A stretch of 64,000 nucleotides of DNA from Bacteroides intestinalis (GTDB lineage Bacteria > Bacteroidota > Bacteroidia > Bacteroidales > Bacteroidaceae), in NCBI RefSeq assembly GCF_902364365.1, contig NZ_CABJDN010000015.1, positions 1-64,000 of the forward strand, read 5' to 3'. Positions 53,288-62,045 of the stretch are shown here, in pieces. The notes under the pieces were generated by a model. The model saw nothing but the letters and a program-made list of their open reading frames with translations. It did no database searches and had not been told where the DNA came from. The position numbers were made by a program, and so were the translations under genes. The first letter of the stretch is position 1. Each line of letters starts with the position of its first letter.

Positions 53288-53926
53288 ATGAATGTGGTTA
53301 TTTATTCACGTGTAAGCTCGCAGTCGGCCAGGCAATCGACCGAACGGCAGGTTGTCGATCTGGAGAGGTTCGCAGCCGGACGGGGGTACGAGGTGACGGC
53401 GGTCTTTGAGGAAAAGATAAGCGGACGAAAGGCCAATATCGAACGCCCGGTTTTAAGCCGTTGCCTGGAATACTGCACAGATCCGCAGAACCGGGTGGAT
53501 ATGTTGTTGCTGACCGAGATCTCACGCCTGGGGCGTTCAACCCTGGAGATCCTAAAGTCACTCGATACGCTGCACACGCATAAAATATGCGTGTATATTC
53601 AAAACCTGAACCTGGAAACGTTACGGCCGGACAAGACGGTAAACCCCTTGTCCTCTCTGATCACTACCCTGTTGGGGGAACTGGCCGCGATCGAACGCCA
53701 GGGGATCATCGACCGCCTTAATAGCGGACGGGAGTTGTACATCCAGAAAGGGGGCAGGCTGGGACGGAAGCCGGGAAGCCGGAAAACGGCCGAACAGAGG
53801 AAAGAGGAATACCGGGAGGCGATCGCCTTGTTAAAGAAAGGCTACTCGATCCGGAACGTGGCGAAGCTCACGGGAAAGGCCGTTTCGACGATACAACAAG
53901 TAAAAAAAGACTTCATTAGTAGCTGA
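53288..53926 (+). CDS. Serine recombinase (resolvase/invertase type)
   Basis: The 212-residue protein starts IYSRVSS (nucleophile Ser10), continues with LLLTEISRLGRSTLEIL and ELAAIERQGIIDRLNSG, and has a C-terminal helix-turn-helix (LLKKGYSIRNVAKLTGKAVSTIQQVKK). It is likely a plasmid resolvase or invertase. Three 24-base-spaced repeats follow the gene and may be its binding sites. Confidence 0.9.
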   Translation: MNVVIYSRVSSQSARQSTERQVVDLERFAAGRGYEVTAVFEEKISGRKANIERPVLSRCLEYCTDPQNRVDMLLLTEISRLGRSTLEILKSLDTLHTHKICVYIQNLNLETLRPDKTVNPLSSLITTLLGELAAIERQGIIDRLNSGRELYIQKGGRLGRKPGSRKTAEQRKEEYREAIALLKKGYSIRNVAKLTGKAVSTIQQVKKDFISS

Positions 53927-53960
53927 TTATCGGAACAAATATTGTATTTTTGCAACAAAT

Positions 53961-54022
53961 ACGAGTAAATGCACATAATTAAAAACGAGTATTTACACGT
54001 GTCTAAAAACGAGTATTTGCAC
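53961..54022 (+). repeat. Three direct repeats of period 24
   Basis: ACGAGTA(A/T)(A/T)T(G/A)CAC occurs at 53961, 53985 and 54009, exactly 24 bases apart. It lies between the serine recombinase and the Fic fragment and may be a recombinase or regulator binding array. A TATTTTTG promoter box precedes it at 53945. Confidence 0.6.
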
Positions 54023-54053
54023 GAAAATAATCAGAATCTAAATAAAAACGGTT

Positions 54054-54206
54054 ATGGCAACAATGGCGGAGAAAATGGCGGCTTCACTGGAGGAATTAAG
54101 AAAGCTCCAGGAGAAAGACCGCTGTGTCGTCCTGCAAGGGACGGCCGAGATAGGGAGGACGCATTTAACCCGGCTGTTGGATAACGGCTGGTTGCAGGAA
54201 GCCTAA
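54054..54206 (+). pseudogene. N-terminal fragment of a Fic-family gene
   Basis: The frame encodes MATMAEKMAASLEELRKLQE and RTHLTRLLDNGWLQEA, then a stop. It resembles the N-terminal winged-helix part of Bacteroidales Fic proteins, as recalled. The catalytic Fic domain is missing because the sequence is joined to an rteA fragment at about 54200. Confidence 0.55.
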
Positions 54207-54690
54207 TCCGAAGCCGTCTTTTGCGGCGGCATTTGAAAGACGTTCAAATGCACCGAATACTCGTTGTTGCTCATCTTCGGTCATGCCCGTACCGGTATCT
54301 TCAACGATAAGTTTCAGCAAACCGTTATCATAATCCGCTGCCAATGATACACTACCGTTATCCGTGAACTTGATGGCGTTTGACAACAAGTTGTTGCCGA
54401 TTTGCAGGATACGTTCCTTGTCGGTCAAAACCACCGCATCGGTGTGGCTCTCCACTATCAAAGTCAGCCCCTTGTTCATGGCAATGGGCATGAACTCCGT
54501 TTCAAGAATATGCGTGATTGCGGAAATCCTGCAAGGGGAAAGGTTGGGTTGCTCCTTGCCGTTGTCCAGACGGAAGAAATCCAGCAGCGTGTTGAGCATC
54601 TCCCGCATACGCTCGGAAGATTGCCGGATATTATCCACATACATGGTGCTTTTATCCGCGCTACAACTTTTCTGCATCAGTCCGGCATAG
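54200..54690 (-). pseudogene. rteA: rteA-like histidine kinase fragment
   Basis: The frame encodes the end of the HisKA domain (SADKSTMYVDNIRQSSERMREMLNTLLDFFRL) and the ATPase domain with NNLLSNAIKF, VEDTGTGM and DGFGLG. This matches RteA-type kinases of tetracycline-inducible conjugative transposons. The sensor, phospho-accepting histidine and C terminus are missing at both junctions. It cannot be functional. Confidence 0.85.
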
Positions 54691-54692
54691 CC

Positions 54693-55568
54693 TCATTTTG
54701 TCAATCGTATTTTTTCGTGGTAGAAGTAGTTTACGATGACAGGTTTGCCTTTTTCCGAGCGTCCGTATGGCAGATCGTTTATACGATACGGGAAGCCCTG
54801 CTCCTTGGCGTAATTTGAAATGTCCTGCTCCAATGCCTGCCAGTATTCAAGCCTTTTTTTATTGTAAATTTCCTCGTAAAGCGGTATGAGGTCAGGATAC
54901 TTCTCACGGATATACGTCATTATCCCGCCTTTGAACTGCCCGCGTAAATTCAGGTTTTCAAGCCAGATTAAATCAGCATAATCTTTTACCTCCTCTATTA
55001 TTGCCTTTACGTCTGTTATTCTGGGGAATATGGGCGAGACGAAGCATACGGTGCGGATACCTGCCTCGTATGTCTGACGCATCGCTTTCAGACGGCGTTC
55101 AATGCTTACGGCGTTGTCCATATCTGCGCAGAACTGCTCGTCGAGCGTATTGACAGACCATGACACAGTCACTTTGGGAAAACTCTTCAACAGGTCGAGA
55201 TCGCGAAGGACAAGATCGGACTTTGTGCATATCATAATCTCGGCATCGCTTCCTCGCAGCTCTTCGAGCAGCCTTCGGGTACGGTGGAATTCTTCTTCAT
55301 ACGGATTGTAACCGTCCGTCACAGACCCTATTACAACACGTTCACCGTCGTATTTATGAGGATTCGTTATCGGCTTCCAGTTTTTTACATCTAAAAACGT
55401 ACCCCACGGCTCGGTGTGCCCGGTGAACCGTTTCATGAACGATGCGTAGCAATACCTGCAGGCGTGGGGACACCCTACATAAGGGTTGACCGAATATCCT
55501 CCCACCGGCAGAGAGGATTTGGTCATTACACTCTTTACATCTATTTCCTTTATTGTATCCATATTCAT
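54693..55568 (-). CDS. Radical SAM protein, mobile pair B
   Basis: The 291-residue protein has the radical SAM cluster motif CPHACRYCYA (Cys33, Cys37, Cys40) in the arrangement of spore photoproduct lyase-like proteins (SVNPYVGC). It overlaps the second radical SAM gene by four bases. Pairs like this travel on Bacteroidales mobile elements; the substrate is unknown. Confidence 0.82.
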   Translation of the reverse strand: MNMDTIKEIDVKSVMTKSSLPVGGYSVNPYVGCPHACRYCYASFMKRFTGHTEPWGTFLDVKNWKPITNPHKYDGERVVIGSVTDGYNPYEEEFHRTRRLLEELRGSDAEIMICTKSDLVLRDLDLLKSFPKVTVSWSVNTLDEQFCADMDNAVSIERRLKAMRQTYEAGIRTVCFVSPIFPRITDVKAIIEEVKDYADLIWLENLNLRGQFKGGIMTYIREKYPDLIPLYEEIYNKKRLEYWQALEQDISNYAKEQGFPYRINDLPYGRSEKGKPVIVNYFYHEKIRLTK

Positions 55569-56233
55569 TGTATTCGTCTGGTAAATTGTTCCGGCAATTC
55601 CTGAATCATTCTTTCGTCGCCCATAATCGGCAGCAAATCCTCTTTCATGAACACCGGTATGCCATGAGCCTTTGCCTGTTCTGCAATGCTAAGCACCCAT
55701 TCGGGGCGCGAATATGACTTTCCTTTTCGGTTTCCGGTCTCTGTGCCTATGACAATCCAGTCAATTCCCTCGAAATCAATCTCGCCGATATCATCGAAGA
55801 GAGGTTCAAACGTGACATGGTAGTGTCGTGCTTTGATATTCTTTTTCAAATCATCAATCCTCCTTTTCTCGGAACTGCGCGTAACGGTCACGCCCATCCA
55901 TACGTTCTCGTCGTCAGAGGAGAAACTGATTTTGTCAGGGCGCTTCGTCAGAAAGATATAGGCGTGCTGGGGATTGCTGCTGATCCGCTCGAAAATTTCT
56001 GCGTTCCATTCAGGCTTCCAATCGGAGAAATCGCTCATTCCTGTCATGAGCCACACATGAGGACGGGACGTATCGATGATGCGCAGTTTTCGTTCCATGT
56101 ATTCAGGCACGGAAAAGTCGTCGGTAATGTGGAAACGGCGGCAGTTGTTACGGGCATAGCAGTAAGGGCATCCTATAGTGCACCCTACCACTATGTTCAT
56201 GTTTTTTATCAGGGATTTAATGCAGACACTCAT
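55565..56233 (-). CDS. Radical SAM protein, mobile pair A
   Basis: The 222-residue protein has GCTIGCPYCYA (Cys18, Cys22, Cys25) near its N terminus and MGVTVTRSSEKRRIDDLKK followed by FEPLFDDIGEIDFEGIDWIVIGTETGNRKGK, resembling the DUF5131/phage Gp37-type radical SAM fold. It overlaps its neighbours by four bases on both sides, forming a three-gene unit. Confidence 0.8.
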   Translation of the reverse strand: MSVCIKSLIKNMNIVVGCTIGCPYCYARNNCRRFHITDDFSVPEYMERKLRIIDTSRPHVWLMTGMSDFSDWKPEWNAEIFERISSNPQHAYIFLTKRPDKISFSSDDENVWMGVTVTRSSEKRRIDDLKKNIKARHYHVTFEPLFDDIGEIDFEGIDWIVIGTETGNRKGKSYSRPEWVLSIAEQAKAHGIPVFMKEDLLPIMGDERMIQELPEQFTRRIQ

Positions 56234-57006
56234 AACACAACTGTTTCTCCGTCCTCCGGGATAATCAGCCGGCTCATGTCGGCTTCGTGATGCGTTGCCT
56301 CATTGCGCAGAATTGCACGGGTGGTCTGGCAATGGTCGATGGCATCCATGTGTACGGCTATCAGCTTGATATGCGAAGGCAATTCGTCAAGTATCTGCAT
56401 CACTTCGTTCTCGTCGGGGATGATAGGACCGTCCGTTTTGGAAAATTCGGGAAAGATTGCACCTCCGGAGTTTACCACGATATAGTCAGGATTGAACCGT
56501 TCCACGGTGTCTCGGATACATGCTTCCCATCGGCAGTCACCCATTATATAAACGGTCGGGAAGCCCTCGGCTTTTAGCACATAACCTGATACAGGTCCCA
56601 TCATCTGCCCGATCTGCCCGAAACCATGATGTCCGGTCGTGCGGTAAATGGATATGCCGTCTATTGTTTTTATTTCTTCGATGGGTATCACATTTGTAAA
56701 TCCGTCGTTTCTGATGGCGTCCGCGTCCTGGGGCTGAACGTAGAAAGGAATTTCTTTGGGCAAATGTGTGGGGACACTCGGCTCGTAATGGTCGATGTGA
56801 TTGTGGGTCAGGAGCACCATGTCCACGCCTCCGATAATATCCTGAATAGGAATGGTGAGGTGTACCCTCGGTGTTTTATTCACACCGAGGGCCGATATCA
56901 AAGTGCCTTTGTCGGCTAAAACGGGGTCAATTAGCATGGTGTGTCCCGCATACCTGATTTTCAAGGTGGCATTGCGCACCAATTGTACTGTAGATGTCTT
57001 TTTCAT
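56230..57006 (-). CDS. MBL-fold metal-dependent hydrolase
   Basis: The 258-residue protein has the MBL motif LTHNHIDHYE (66-75), the GHTMLIDPVL opening and VYIMGD (metal-binding Asp). It resembles UlaG-like hydrolases. It is the first gene of the radical SAM unit, with the divergent AraC gene as probable regulator. Confidence 0.85.
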   Translation of the reverse strand: MKKTSTVQLVRNATLKIRYAGHTMLIDPVLADKGTLISALGVNKTPRVHLTIPIQDIIGGVDMVLLTHNHIDHYEPSVPTHLPKEIPFYVQPQDADAIRNDGFTNVIPIEEIKTIDGISIYRTTGHHGFGQIGQMMGPVSGYVLKAEGFPTVYIMGDCRWEACIRDTVERFNPDYIVVNSGGAIFPEFSKTDGPIIPDENEVMQILDELPSHIKLIAVHMDAIDHCQTTRAILRNEATHHEADMSRLIIPEDGETVVL

Positions 57007-57136
57007 GACTATATGTCTTGTTATTGATTACGGGTGCAAAGTTCGGAAGAATCCGGCGAAACATCTATGCCTGAAAAAACGGTAATTATGCCATTTTGAT
57101 AAATGAAATTATTATCTTTGCAAAAACGACAAGGAT

Positions 57137-58036
57137 ATGGACGAGATAATCAACCCTGATCGACTGGTCAGCGTACCGTTCAACAAGACACGCTGCGGCG
57201 TGGATTTTTACATCAATACTGCCATAAACAAGGACATCGGACTTGTGCTGACAGAAAACAAGCGGTTTAAGACAGACTTCTTCAGCTTCTACTTTTTCCG
57301 TAAGGCAAACGGATATTTGCTACTGAACTTCCGCAAGATTGAACTGCGCGACGGCATGGTTCTCCTGCTTTCACCCCATCAGCAACAAGAGTGGCATGTA
57401 GATGAGACGGCGTTGGATTACACGTTCCTTATATTCCGCGAAGATTTCATGCGTACTTTTATCGCCGACAAGTTCTTCGTTTTTCGCCTTTTGTATTGTT
57501 ACCAGACAGATACGCCGCCTTACATCAATGCCACACATGACGAAATGAAGGAATATATGCGGCTGCTCGGAAAGATTAAGTATGAGCTGATGAATCCAGT
57601 GTCCGATACGTACAATATCATTGTTTCCTTACTATATTATCTTTTGCTGATTATCAATCGTACATACGCTGCCGCCTATTGCTTGCCCGCTGAAATTGCT
57701 AAAAACAATTTCGCTTTTCGGTTCAAGGACTTGTTGGAACAGAATATCCGCACCCACCAGCGGGTGCAGGAATATGCAGACATGCTTCATGTCAGTCGCA
57801 TCACACTCAATAACTCAGTAAAAGCCCAATTCGGAGTATCAGCTACCCATTTGATAAAACAACGTCTGCTTGAGGAACTGAAGAACGAATTGCTATTCTC
57901 CAACCGCACTGTCAGTGAAATGGCGGATGATTTCAATTTCTCTGATCCGAGCCATCTCATGCGCTTCTTCAAACAGCAAACAGGCAAAACATTTACTCAG
58001 TACATGACGGATTACAATAAAGGCATATACGAATAA
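57137..58036 (+). CDS. AraC-family regulator
   Basis: The 299-residue protein has a cupin-like N-terminal part (GMVLLLSPHQQQEWHVDE) and a C-terminal double helix-turn-helix (RVQEYADMLHVSRITLNNSVKAQFGVSATHLIKQ, then TVSEMADDFNFSDPSHLMRFFKQQTGKTFTQY). It is divergent from the MBL/radical SAM unit and probably regulates it. Confidence 0.88.
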   Translation: MDEIINPDRLVSVPFNKTRCGVDFYINTAINKDIGLVLTENKRFKTDFFSFYFFRKANGYLLLNFRKIELRDGMVLLLSPHQQQEWHVDETALDYTFLIFREDFMRTFIADKFFVFRLLYCYQTDTPPYINATHDEMKEYMRLLGKIKYELMNPVSDTYNIIVSLLYYLLLIINRTYAAAYCLPAEIAKNNFAFRFKDLLEQNIRTHQRVQEYADMLHVSRITLNNSVKAQFGVSATHLIKQRLLEELKNELLFSNRTVSEMADDFNFSDPSHLMRFFKQQTGKTFTQYMTDYNKGIYE

Positions 58037-58083
58037 CTTCTTAATATAGTCGATAGCGGCTATCGAAATATGGTTGTTGATGT

Positions 58084-58272
58084 TCAGGCGTTTTTGTACT
58101 GCATGAACCATTTTACGATTTCTGGATCTTCGTGCGAGCCGAGTAAGAAAGGCTTGTCGGTATCCAGCGTCTTTATCCGTGCCATGTCGTCGGCCGACAG
58201 GGTGAAGTCTAATATGTCGAGATTCTGCTTCATGCGTTCCGGTTTCACAGACTTAGGAATAATTATGCACAC
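58084..58272 (-). pseudogene. C-terminal fragment of an aldo/keto reductase
   Basis: The frame ends with IIIPKSVKPERMKQNLDILDFTLSADDMARI, the characteristic last part of aldo/keto reductases. The barrel and active site are missing; the sequence is joined to an AraC fragment at about 58270. Confidence 0.8.
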
Positions 58273-58955
58273 TGATATTTATCGCGCCCGGACAGGTGTT
58301 CGGTGCGGAAGATGACGGCATGCAGTTCCAACCAGATGGCTACCTGCTTATGTTCCATCCCGACCTGCTGCGGAATACACCTCTCGGGCGGATAATGCGT
58401 GAATATTCGTTCTTTTCCTACGAGACAAACGAGGCATTGCACCTTAGTGTGGAAGAACGGCAAATCATCATGGATTGCTTCCACAAGATTCAATATGAAT
58501 TGAACCATCCGATACACCGTCACAGCAAGAACCTCATCACAGACAGCATCAAGACGTTCCTTGATTACTGCACACGTTTCTATGACCGTCAGTTCATCAC
58601 ACGCGACAACCAAAACCGAGACATCCTCGCAAGATTTGAGCGGTTGCTTGACGAATACTTCCATGATGGGGCTGCTAAACGGATAGGCTTGCCCACTGTA
58701 CAGTATTGTGCAGACAAGCTCTGCCTCTCGCCCAACTATTTCAGTGATTTATTGAAAAAAGAAACAGGTTCAACCGCCCTGCATTTCATTCATGACAAGT
58801 CTATTGAAATAGCCAAGACGGAACTTGCATCTACAGACGACACCGTTAATGAAATCGCCTATAATCTCGGTTTTCAGTACCCGCAACATTTTACCCGACT
58901 GTTCAAGAAAGAGGTAGGTTACACTCCGAATGAATATAGAGCGCAAGTGTCGTGA
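58273..58955 (+). pseudogene. N-terminally truncated AraC-family regulator
   Basis: The sequence starts in mid-gene (FIAPGQVFGAEDD) and carries the complete C-terminal DNA-binding part (YCADKLCLSPNYFSDLLKKETGSTALHFI, then NEIAYNLGFQYPQHFTRLFKKEVGYTP). About 70 N-terminal residues are missing compared with normal length. An internal ATG at 58296 could still give a DNA-binding product. Confidence 0.75.
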
Positions 58956-58976
58956 GAATTGGATTAGTACAGAATA

Positions 58977-59924
58977 TTAGAACCCAACACCTCTCTTGCG
59001 CTTAACTTTCTTCCTTCTGCGAAGTATATCCACCATTTCCTGATTGGCTTCCGCATCAGCAGTGTTATAAGATGAGCCACTGCTTTTTAGCAATCCCCAA
59101 GAGCCGTTGAACAACTCGCTTTGTGCCGTGCCGGACGGTGCGCTTGGTGTAGCCGTTTCATATATTCCGGCTGTTATTCCCATACGTTCCCTGCATCTGT
59201 TGTGCTGCAAAGCCGCGTCAATCTTGGAATAACTGAAACGCCTGTCCACTTTGGAGCCGTTGAAATGGTAGCCATTCATGGAGAATACAACACCCTGCAC
59301 CTCGCTGGTCTGCCCCTTATGCTTGAAATGTACTTCCACTCCCTGCCGTTTCAGGTTGGCGATAAGCACGTTCCAGTTGCCGCATCTGCCGACTTCCATT
59401 TTGATGATGTCGTAAAGCGCATATTTCGTCCTGTCTGGCTCTTTCAGGCGGTTGCGTTTGACATTGTCCTTTCCGCCAGCCATATGCAAGCCGTATTTCA
59501 AGGTCAATTCCTTGCAGATGCGGGTACTGCGCAGACGCTCGTGCCTGTCCGATATGGTATTGCCGTTGTTGTCTATGCGGTTGAAAGCAATATGCACGTG
59601 CGGATGCTCCTTGTCGAAATGCTGGGCGATGAAGAACTGCGTATTCTTGATTCCCATCCGTTCCATATATTCAAGCGCGATGCCTGCCATGATACGGTTC
59701 GTCAGCCGTAACTCATCCTCTTTGGAAAAACTCAACGCGATATGTCCGACAGGTTTTGTCACCTTATCGTTCATCCGTGACTGGGCATTGAAACTCATGG
59801 CGATAGTTTCCAGATTTTCCATAAACAAGCCTTCGCTTGCTACTATCTGCGTATCCTTCTTCTTGTCGATGATGTAATCCACCGCACCCTTGAAGTCGCT
59901 TCCTTTTACGATTTTCGCCATCAT
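58977..59924 (-). CDS. mobA: Second relaxase (MobA-type)
   Basis: The 315-residue relaxase has the metal-binding HPHVHIAFNRID motif (107-118) preceded by GHIALSFSKED. It resembles relaxases of small Bacteroides mobilizable elements and is unrelated in detail to MobA at 33432. It overlaps its partner gene by four bases. It lies in the mosaic region and suggests an integrated mobilizable element. Confidence 0.9.
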   Translation of the reverse strand: MMAKIVKGSDFKGAVDYIIDKKKDTQIVASEGLFMENLETIAMSFNAQSRMNDKVTKPVGHIALSFSKEDELRLTNRIMAGIALEYMERMGIKNTQFFIAQHFDKEHPHVHIAFNRIDNNGNTISDRHERLRSTRICKELTLKYGLHMAGGKDNVKRNRLKEPDRTKYALYDIIKMEVGRCGNWNVLIANLKRQGVEVHFKHKGQTSEVQGVVFSMNGYHFNGSKVDRRFSYSKIDAALQHNRCRERMGITAGIYETATPSAPSGTAQSELFNGSWGLLKSSGSSYNTADAEANQEMVDILRRRKKVKRKRGVGF

Positions 59925-60313
59925 ATCCCTATCTTGGTTATAAGTTCATGAATCCTTGCCACTGCCACCTTGCAGTCCCACCGTTCATCGTGGAAGCCTC
60001 CGGCGTTTGCCTTACGCGCAAGCTGGTTGAGATTGTTAGCCATGCCGCAGAGTTGGCGGATGTATCCGGCATGTTCCTCCGACAGCCGTTCTTTCACATG
60101 ACCGTTACGGAAACATTCCCTCATGTACTCGCTTGGTGATACGCCCGCCTCATGCGATCGTGTCAGCAGGCGGAAGTAGTCGGCTGCCGTCATTTTCACT
60201 GCGATACGGTATTTCAGTTTCTCGGTTGCTGTTAATTCTTTGTATTTTCTTACCTGCCTCAAATCCGCAACTAAGCCCTTCAACGTCCTTCTTGCGTGTA
60301 CACGTCCTCTCAT
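59921..60313 (-). CDS. Second relaxosome protein (MobC-type)
   Basis: The 130-residue basic protein ends with RQLCGMANNLNQLARKANAGGF, the MobC signature, and has a ribbon-helix-helix-like part (YRIAVKMTAADYFRLLTRSHEAGVSPSEYMRECF). It should help the relaxase at the transfer origin just upstream. Confidence 0.87.
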   Translation of the reverse strand: MRGRVHARRTLKGLVADLRQVRKYKELTATEKLKYRIAVKMTAADYFRLLTRSHEAGVSPSEYMRECFRNGHVKERLSEEHAGYIRQLCGMANNLNQLARKANAGGFHDERWDCKVAVARIHELITKIGI

Positions 60314-60335
60314 TACTGAATTATCAGATAAATTG

Positions 60336-60359
60336 AGGCAGAAACACCCACTTCTGCCT
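60336..60359 (-). other. Candidate origin of transfer, second mob pair
   Basis: A perfect eight-base inverted repeat (AGGCAGAA/TTCTGCCT, eight-base loop) lies 23 bases before the mobC start. Such a repeat next to the nick site is typical of transfer origins. The nick itself cannot be fixed. Confidence 0.5.
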
Positions 60360-60427
60360 ACAACATCCCCTTACCCCACAATGCGACTTGAGACAATACG
60401 CAGTATCATACCCATAAGTTGTAGGCG

Positions 60428-61672
60428 TTATCCAAAATCAGTCTGAAAAATATCTGCGTAAGCATTGTTACAGGTATAGATATTCAGCACATACCGCCTT
60501 GATGTCCTGATCCACTTGGCTGGTACAGAGATAAACCTGAAGACAAACGCTTTTATGCGACTTGTTGCATTGAGTCCGAACCTCTTTACGTCAAGTCTTT
60601 GGATAATGGCCTTGTAGAAGTTACGGATAAGTGCTGTAAGAAGAAGGAACACAGTGTTCTCGGCCATGAAGGATTTGGGCAATCTGTCCCACCCGAAACC
60701 ATTGTTCATATCATCAAAGATACGTTCCTTTCCTCCACGAAGGTTATAGAACTCGACAATTTCTCTTACGGAAGATTCATAGTCGTTAGTCAGGATACAA
60801 CGGTATGTGTATTCTCCTTCCCAAAGATCCTGCACACCATCCATCCGTTTCTGTCTTTGAATCACAAGTCGGTATGCTTTACCCTTCCACTTCTCAACAA
60901 GGATAGAGTTCAATTCAAACTCAATGCCATTGATTTCCTCAGTCTTCCAGCCTCTGAGAGCAAATATGTCATTGTAGAGCGAACTGCAGCGGTTAGTGCG
61001 GATATAGAAGGACTTGCAGTGTTTCTCTATTTCCTCCACGATTTCCTCGGAACATGATCCGCAATCAGCTCTGAAACGATTGATAGTGAGCCTGTTCTGT
61101 TCAAATCTCTCAAAGAACCTCTTCAGCGTGTCCTTCTGATGAAAACGAAGGTTTTCGTTAAGCCAGATGAGCAGAGCTAAGTTTACTTAAGCTCTGCCAT
61201 GGCGAGAAAACGTGCCATGAAATGGAACTTTTGTGTTACCATCGCTATTCTCAATGCCAACAATCAAGTCACCAATAACCGCCACGCCAGGGCGATAACC
61301 AGAGAACTTCTTGTATGTAGGCTTTGCATCATACTTCTCACCCTCTTTCAGTTGGTCAGATGCAAACATACAATTGAGCAGTAAAGTATTGAGAGTGTCA
61401 GCCGTGTTGAAATCGTAGTTCTTACCCGTATCTGATGTGTATGAGATGTTTTCTTGCGTCAGTTCCTTTATCGCTCTGAGGATAGTATCAGAACTACAAG
61501 TATGAAGTGTCGGATGAAGCGAGAGATGGTTCATCAAATGAGTAGTGACATCCTCAATACATGAGCCACCACAGAAGTAGATACTCATGAGAGAACGGAT
61601 GATTTCGCTGTACTGATAACCTAACGATCTACACCTTAGACCGAGGGTTGAGTCGATTACAGATGACAATGT
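60428..61672 (-). pseudogene. Disrupted IS1380-family transposase
   Basis: The first part (IDSTLGLRCRSLGYQYSEIIRSLMSIYFCGGSCIEDVTTHL) and the second part (SEEIVEEIEKHCKSFYIR, NLRGGKERIFDDMNNGFGWDRLP) are typical of IS1380. Between them, around 61150-61240, there is a stop and extra sequence with a GCAGAGC/GCTCTGC inverted repeat. About 30 N-terminal residues are missing. The transposase is dead. Confidence 0.8.
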
Positions 61673-61842
61673 GGAGTCAAATTGCTCATCAGGTAGGGCG
61701 GAAGGATTTCGAGGAATTTGGACGACGCATAGGGTTGGGCAATAAATTGATAAAGCGTGAGCTTGATGAGTTTGTCAAAGAGAAACCATTGGTGCAAGTA
61801 TTGATAGACCGTTCCTTTTTATCGGAAGAACTGAAAAAGTAA
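61666..61842 (+). pseudogene. C-terminal fragment of a short HipA gene
   Basis: The frame encodes MWSQIAHQVGRKDFEEFGRR and continues with VKEKPLVQVLIDRSFLSEELKK, which fits the C-terminal helices of HipA kinases. The rest is missing at the junction with the IS1380 remnant. Confidence 0.6.
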
Positions 61843-61924
61843 TATAGGATGTCTATGGGGTACAGGTGTAAGATGCTTTCTTTCTGATGAAGGGCGGATA
61901 AAGCATTCTTCAGGAAAGTACTTC

Positions 61925-62045
61925 TCCTTTTCCCATACCGGTCATACCGTTAAAACTGATTGATAATTATGACGCGTATGTTGGCCGGTATGCCTATCTT
62001 TGTGGCAATGAAAACAGAGAAAGGATTGATTTTGTAAGTATTATC
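61925..62045 (+). repeat. Leader of the second rep gene, repeated at 45320-45430
   Basis: About 110 bases match the small ORF region at 45320-45430 with near 90 percent identity by eye. The conserved part contains TATCTTTG (61995-62002), a -7 box that could start rep transcription 37 bases before its ATG. The frame is open into rep but lacks a start codon. Confidence 0.6.

Noticed and set aside
53969..54184. A 71-codon frame spanning the 24-base repeats
   Set aside because: Its translation is a repeat-driven, asparagine- and glycine-rich sequence with no family features. The overlapping frame from 54054 looks like the real Fic N terminus.
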